7,272 nucleotides of DNA. Origin: Firmicutes bacterium CAG:552 (GTDB lineage: Bacteria; Bacillota; Clostridia; Christensenellales; Pumilibacteraceae). Location: NCBI GenBank assembly GCA_000435495.1, contig FR884047.1, positions 1 through 7,272 on the forward strand, read 5' to 3'. A program made the translations under genes and the position numbers. The notes beneath the pieces were generated by a model. It did no database searches. It saw only the letters and a list, made by a program, of their open reading frames with translations, and had not been told where the DNA came from. Below, piece after piece: positions 5,187-7,272 of the stretch (positions are counted from its first letter, which is position 1; each line of letters begins with the position of its first letter).

Positions 5187-7272
5187 TTACTCAAAAAACA
5201 ACGTCTTGCTCTGCTTGTCCGTCTCCCTCATAAAAGCGCTCAGCGCACTGTATCGCTTGGCAATATAATTGTTTTCCACCATTCGTTTTAAGTTATACTC
5301 TTCGCCCACCATAGCTACAAATCTTTTTGCCCTCGTTATGGCAGTATAGAGTAAATTTCTCGTCATCATCATCGGACTGCCGCCTACGACAGGCATTATA
5401 ACTCCTTCGTATTCGCTACCCTGACTTTTGTGAACGGTAATGGCGTAAGCAGGCATAAGCTGACTGCGAATATCCGGCGTATATATTATCTCCCGTCCGT
5501 CGTCTAACGTTACAAAAATGTCATTGTCTTTAACTGCAGTAACGATACCCGCATCTCCGTTAAACACGCCTTCGCCCGTTTCGTAATAAGGCTTGTTTCG
5601 TACCCATGACAATTGATAATTGTTGGTTACGTGCATAACTTTGTCGCCCGTTCGAAATATCACGTCTCCGCTTGTCAGCTGCTCGCCGTGCGGATTCATC
5701 TGCTCTCTGAGCAGCGAGTTCAAATTTATCGTGCCGCATACTCCGTTTTTAAGCGGACAAAGCACTTGTATTTTTTGTGCGTCTACGTTCAGATATTTAG
5801 GTATTCGCCTCGCCGCAAGGTCCACCACCGTGGCAGCTATTTTTTCGGGCGCCGAACACCTTACGAAAAAGAAGTCCGAACTCTTGTTGCTCAGCGACGG
5901 CATGATTCCGTTATTCACCGCATGCGCCGATTCGGCAATAGAACTGCCGTCTCCCTGTCTATATACCTTAGACAACATTGCCGTAGCGACAAGACCGCAC
6001 TTAAGTACGTCGGAAAGGACGTTGCCTGCGCCTACGGATGGGAGCTGATCTTTGTCGCCGACCATAACCAATCTCGTGCCCGACGCCAAACGTTTGAGCA
6101 ACATATTAAGTAAAAACACATCCACCATGGAAACCTCGTCTACAATCACGAGATTACACTTAAGCGGAGTCGTCTCCGATTTAAAATCGTTAATCCCCAC
6201 GCCTTGCATAAGAGCCCTGTGAATAGTCGCAGCTTCTCTCCCGGTGCTTTCGCTCATCCGCTTTGCCGCTCTGCCGGTAGGAGCCAGTAGCATTGTCTTA
6301 AATCCAAGCTTTTCCGCAATATCGATTATGCACTTTATCACAGTGGTTTTTCCTGTTCCGGGACCACCTGTTATAATCGATACGCCGGAAGTTACGGCAG
6401 TTTTTACCGCTTCCTTCTGAAGTTCGTGCAGCTTGATGCCTCCGACCTGTTCGAAATGCTTTATATCTTCGGTCACATCGTAAGTTATCTTGTCCGATTC
6501 CCTTATCAAACGTAAAAGACCGCTTGCCGATCCGTTTTCCGCTTGAAAAACGTTTCGTCGGAATATTGCATCATATCCGTCTACGTCCGCCCGTTTAAGT
6601 TTAACGTCAATGACCAAAGCGTCGACCTGTCTGTCTACCTCTTCCTTATCGACGTTCAACACGAGGCTTGCCGCATCTACGAGTTCCTCCTTAGGCAAAA
6701 ACGTATTGCCGGCTTCTTCGGCTTCGGACAGTGCGTGCGCAATTCCTGCCCTGATTCTAAAAGTGCTGTCTAGCGGCAATCCTTGTTTTACCGCAATCCT
6801 GTCCGCTATCTTAAACCCTATTCCGTCAACGTCCTCTATCATGCGATACGGGTTTTCGGAAACGATTTTTATAGTTTCCTCGCCGTAAATTTTGTAAATC
6901 TTCAGAGCGGTACCGAGCGCAATGTCTTGCGCTTGAAGGTACATAACGGCGTCTTGTATTATTTTGTTTTTAATGTACTCTTCGTGAATAGCCAACGCCT
7001 TGGCTTTGGAAATGCCTCGTATAACCGTAAGAGAGGTCGGAGACCGCTCTATAACGTCGAGAGCGTTGCTCCTGAACGTCGACACTATTGCAAGTGCGGT
7101 TTTAGGTCCAACGCCCTTTATCAGTCCGCTGCCCAAAAATCTGACTATCCCGTCCGGAGTGTCGGGGGCGATTCGAACTACCTTTTCCGCTTTAAACTGT
7201 CTTCCGAACCTAGGGTGCGTTACAAATTCGCCTTCGGCTTCGATGTCTTCGCCCTCGACTACCGGCGGAAAC
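5187..7272 (-). CDS. recD2: RecD2-type 5'-3' DNA helicase, N-terminus cut by the window
   Basis: This superfamily 1B helicase acts in DNA repair and replication-fork handling in bacteria, generally outside a RecBC complex. The frame is open to the right edge, giving 694 visible residues. The first, FPPVVEGEDIEAEGEFVTHPRF, match the RecD2 N-terminal OB-like region, so about 40-60 residues are missing. Numbering from the edge, helix-hairpin-helix elements follow: GSGLIKGVGPKTA (47-59), IRGISKAKALAI (84-95) and VDGIGFKIADRIA (148-160). Helicase motifs then come in order: Walker A GGPGTGKTT (302-310), APTGRAAKRM (330-339), Walker B DEVSM (378-382), GDKDQLPSVGAG (405-416), YRQ (437-439), an SH3-like insert (about 570-605), AITVHKSQGSEYEGV (610-624), and YTAITRAKR (642-650). 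All key residues are intact. A TTG at 7136 is not the start, because homology continues upstream of it. It appears to head the visible part of the operon. Confidence 0.95.
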   Translation of the reverse strand, partial: FPPVVEGEDIEAEGEFVTHPRFGRQFKAEKVVRIAPDTPDGIVRFLGSGLIKGVGPKTALAIVSTFRSNALDVIERSPTSLTVIRGISKAKALAIHEEYIKNKIIQDAVMYLQAQDIALGTALKIYKIYGEETIKIVSENPYRMIEDVDGIGFKIADRIAVKQGLPLDSTFRIRAGIAHALSEAEEAGNTFLPKEELVDAASLVLNVDKEEVDRQVDALVIDVKLKRADVDGYDAIFRRNVFQAENGSASGLLRLIRESDKITYDVTEDIKHFEQVGGIKLHELQKEAVKTAVTSGVSIITGGPGTGKTTVIKCIIDIAEKLGFKTMLLAPTGRAAKRMSESTGREAATIHRALMQGVGINDFKSETTPLKCNLVIVDEVSMVDVFLLNMLLKRLASGTRLVMVGDKDQLPSVGAGNVLSDVLKCGLVATAMLSKVYRQGDGSSIAESAHAVNNGIMPSLSNKSSDFFFVRCSAPEKIAATVVDLAARRIPKYLNVDAQKIQVLCPLKNGVCGTINLNSLLREQMNPHGEQLTSGDVIFRTGDKVMHVTNNYQLSWVRNKPYYETGEGVFNGDAGIVTAVKDNDIFVTLDDGREIIYTPDIRSQLMPAYAITVHKSQGSEYEGVIMPVVGGSPMMMTRNLLYTAITRAKRFVAMVGEEYNLKRMVENNYIAKRYSALSAFMRETDKQSKTLFFE

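Larger units (their letters stand above)
1340..7272 (-). other. Probable operon: recD2, GNAT-like gene, glnS, alaS
   Basis: The four genes share strand and are separated by 46, 13 and 17 bp. The ribosome binding sites of glnS and alaS abut or overlap the preceding stop codons, suggesting translational coupling. No promoter or terminator-like hairpin with a usable U-tract was seen inside, and a strong hairpin follows alaS. The operon start lies outside the window, so any T-box or other aminoacylation-linked control upstream cannot be judged. Confidence 0.7.

Noticed and set aside
5141..5194. Upstream TTG start extending the GNAT-like protein by 18 residues
   Set aside because: The ATG at 5140 has an excellent GGAGGA site at 6 nt, and the extension would overlap recD2 with no family support.
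4709..5233. A 174-codon plus-strand frame across the GNAT-like gene
   Set aside because: It overlaps the GNAT-like gene, recD2 and glnS ends on the opposite strand and has no recognisable domain or ribosome binding site; it is a shadow frame.
5613..6113. A 166-codon plus-strand frame inside recD2
   Set aside because: It is antisense to intact helicase motifs and shows no protein-like pattern.
7134..7136. TTG as the start of recD2
   Set aside because: The reading frame and RecD2-like sequence continue upstream to the window edge, so the gene is truncated there rather than starting at this codon.

Overview
The window looks like a chromosomal segment of an uncultured, probably Bacillota/Clostridia-like bacterium of moderate GC content. 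This is inferred from a RecD2-type helicase, a YoaP-type acetyltransferase, a small DtxR-family regulator and Shine-Dalgarno-led, tightly packed genes. Every gene I can support lies on the minus strand, so transcription runs from high to low coordinates.

The right-hand part (7272 down to 1340) reads as one probable operon: recD2 (5' end outside the window), a small GNAT-like protein, glnS and alaS. The gaps are 46, 13 and 17 bp, and each internal gene has a visible ribosome binding site. RecD2 is a DNA helicase; GlnRS and AlaRS charge tRNA-Gln and tRNA-Ala. The AlaRS is the short form that stops at the end of the editing domain and has no C-Ala domain. An 18-bp-stem hairpin at 1197-1235, about 100 bp beyond alaS, is the likely transcript end.

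The left-hand part holds a DtxR/MntR-like metal-dependent regulator (690-1053), split by a net +1 frameshift near a run of five A's. It is followed by a YoaP-like GNAT acetyltransferase (1-604) that runs off the left edge and has its own plausible promoter. The 286-bp region between alaS and the regulator contains the terminator and a short recurring GCAAGC(A/T)GC motif.

I see no mobile element, CRISPR array, tRNA, rRNA, T-box or riboswitch, and no convincing new multi-gene defence or metabolic system. The points most worth a second look are the frameshifted regulator, the degenerate GNAT-like protein between recD2 and glnS, and the minimal AlaRS.
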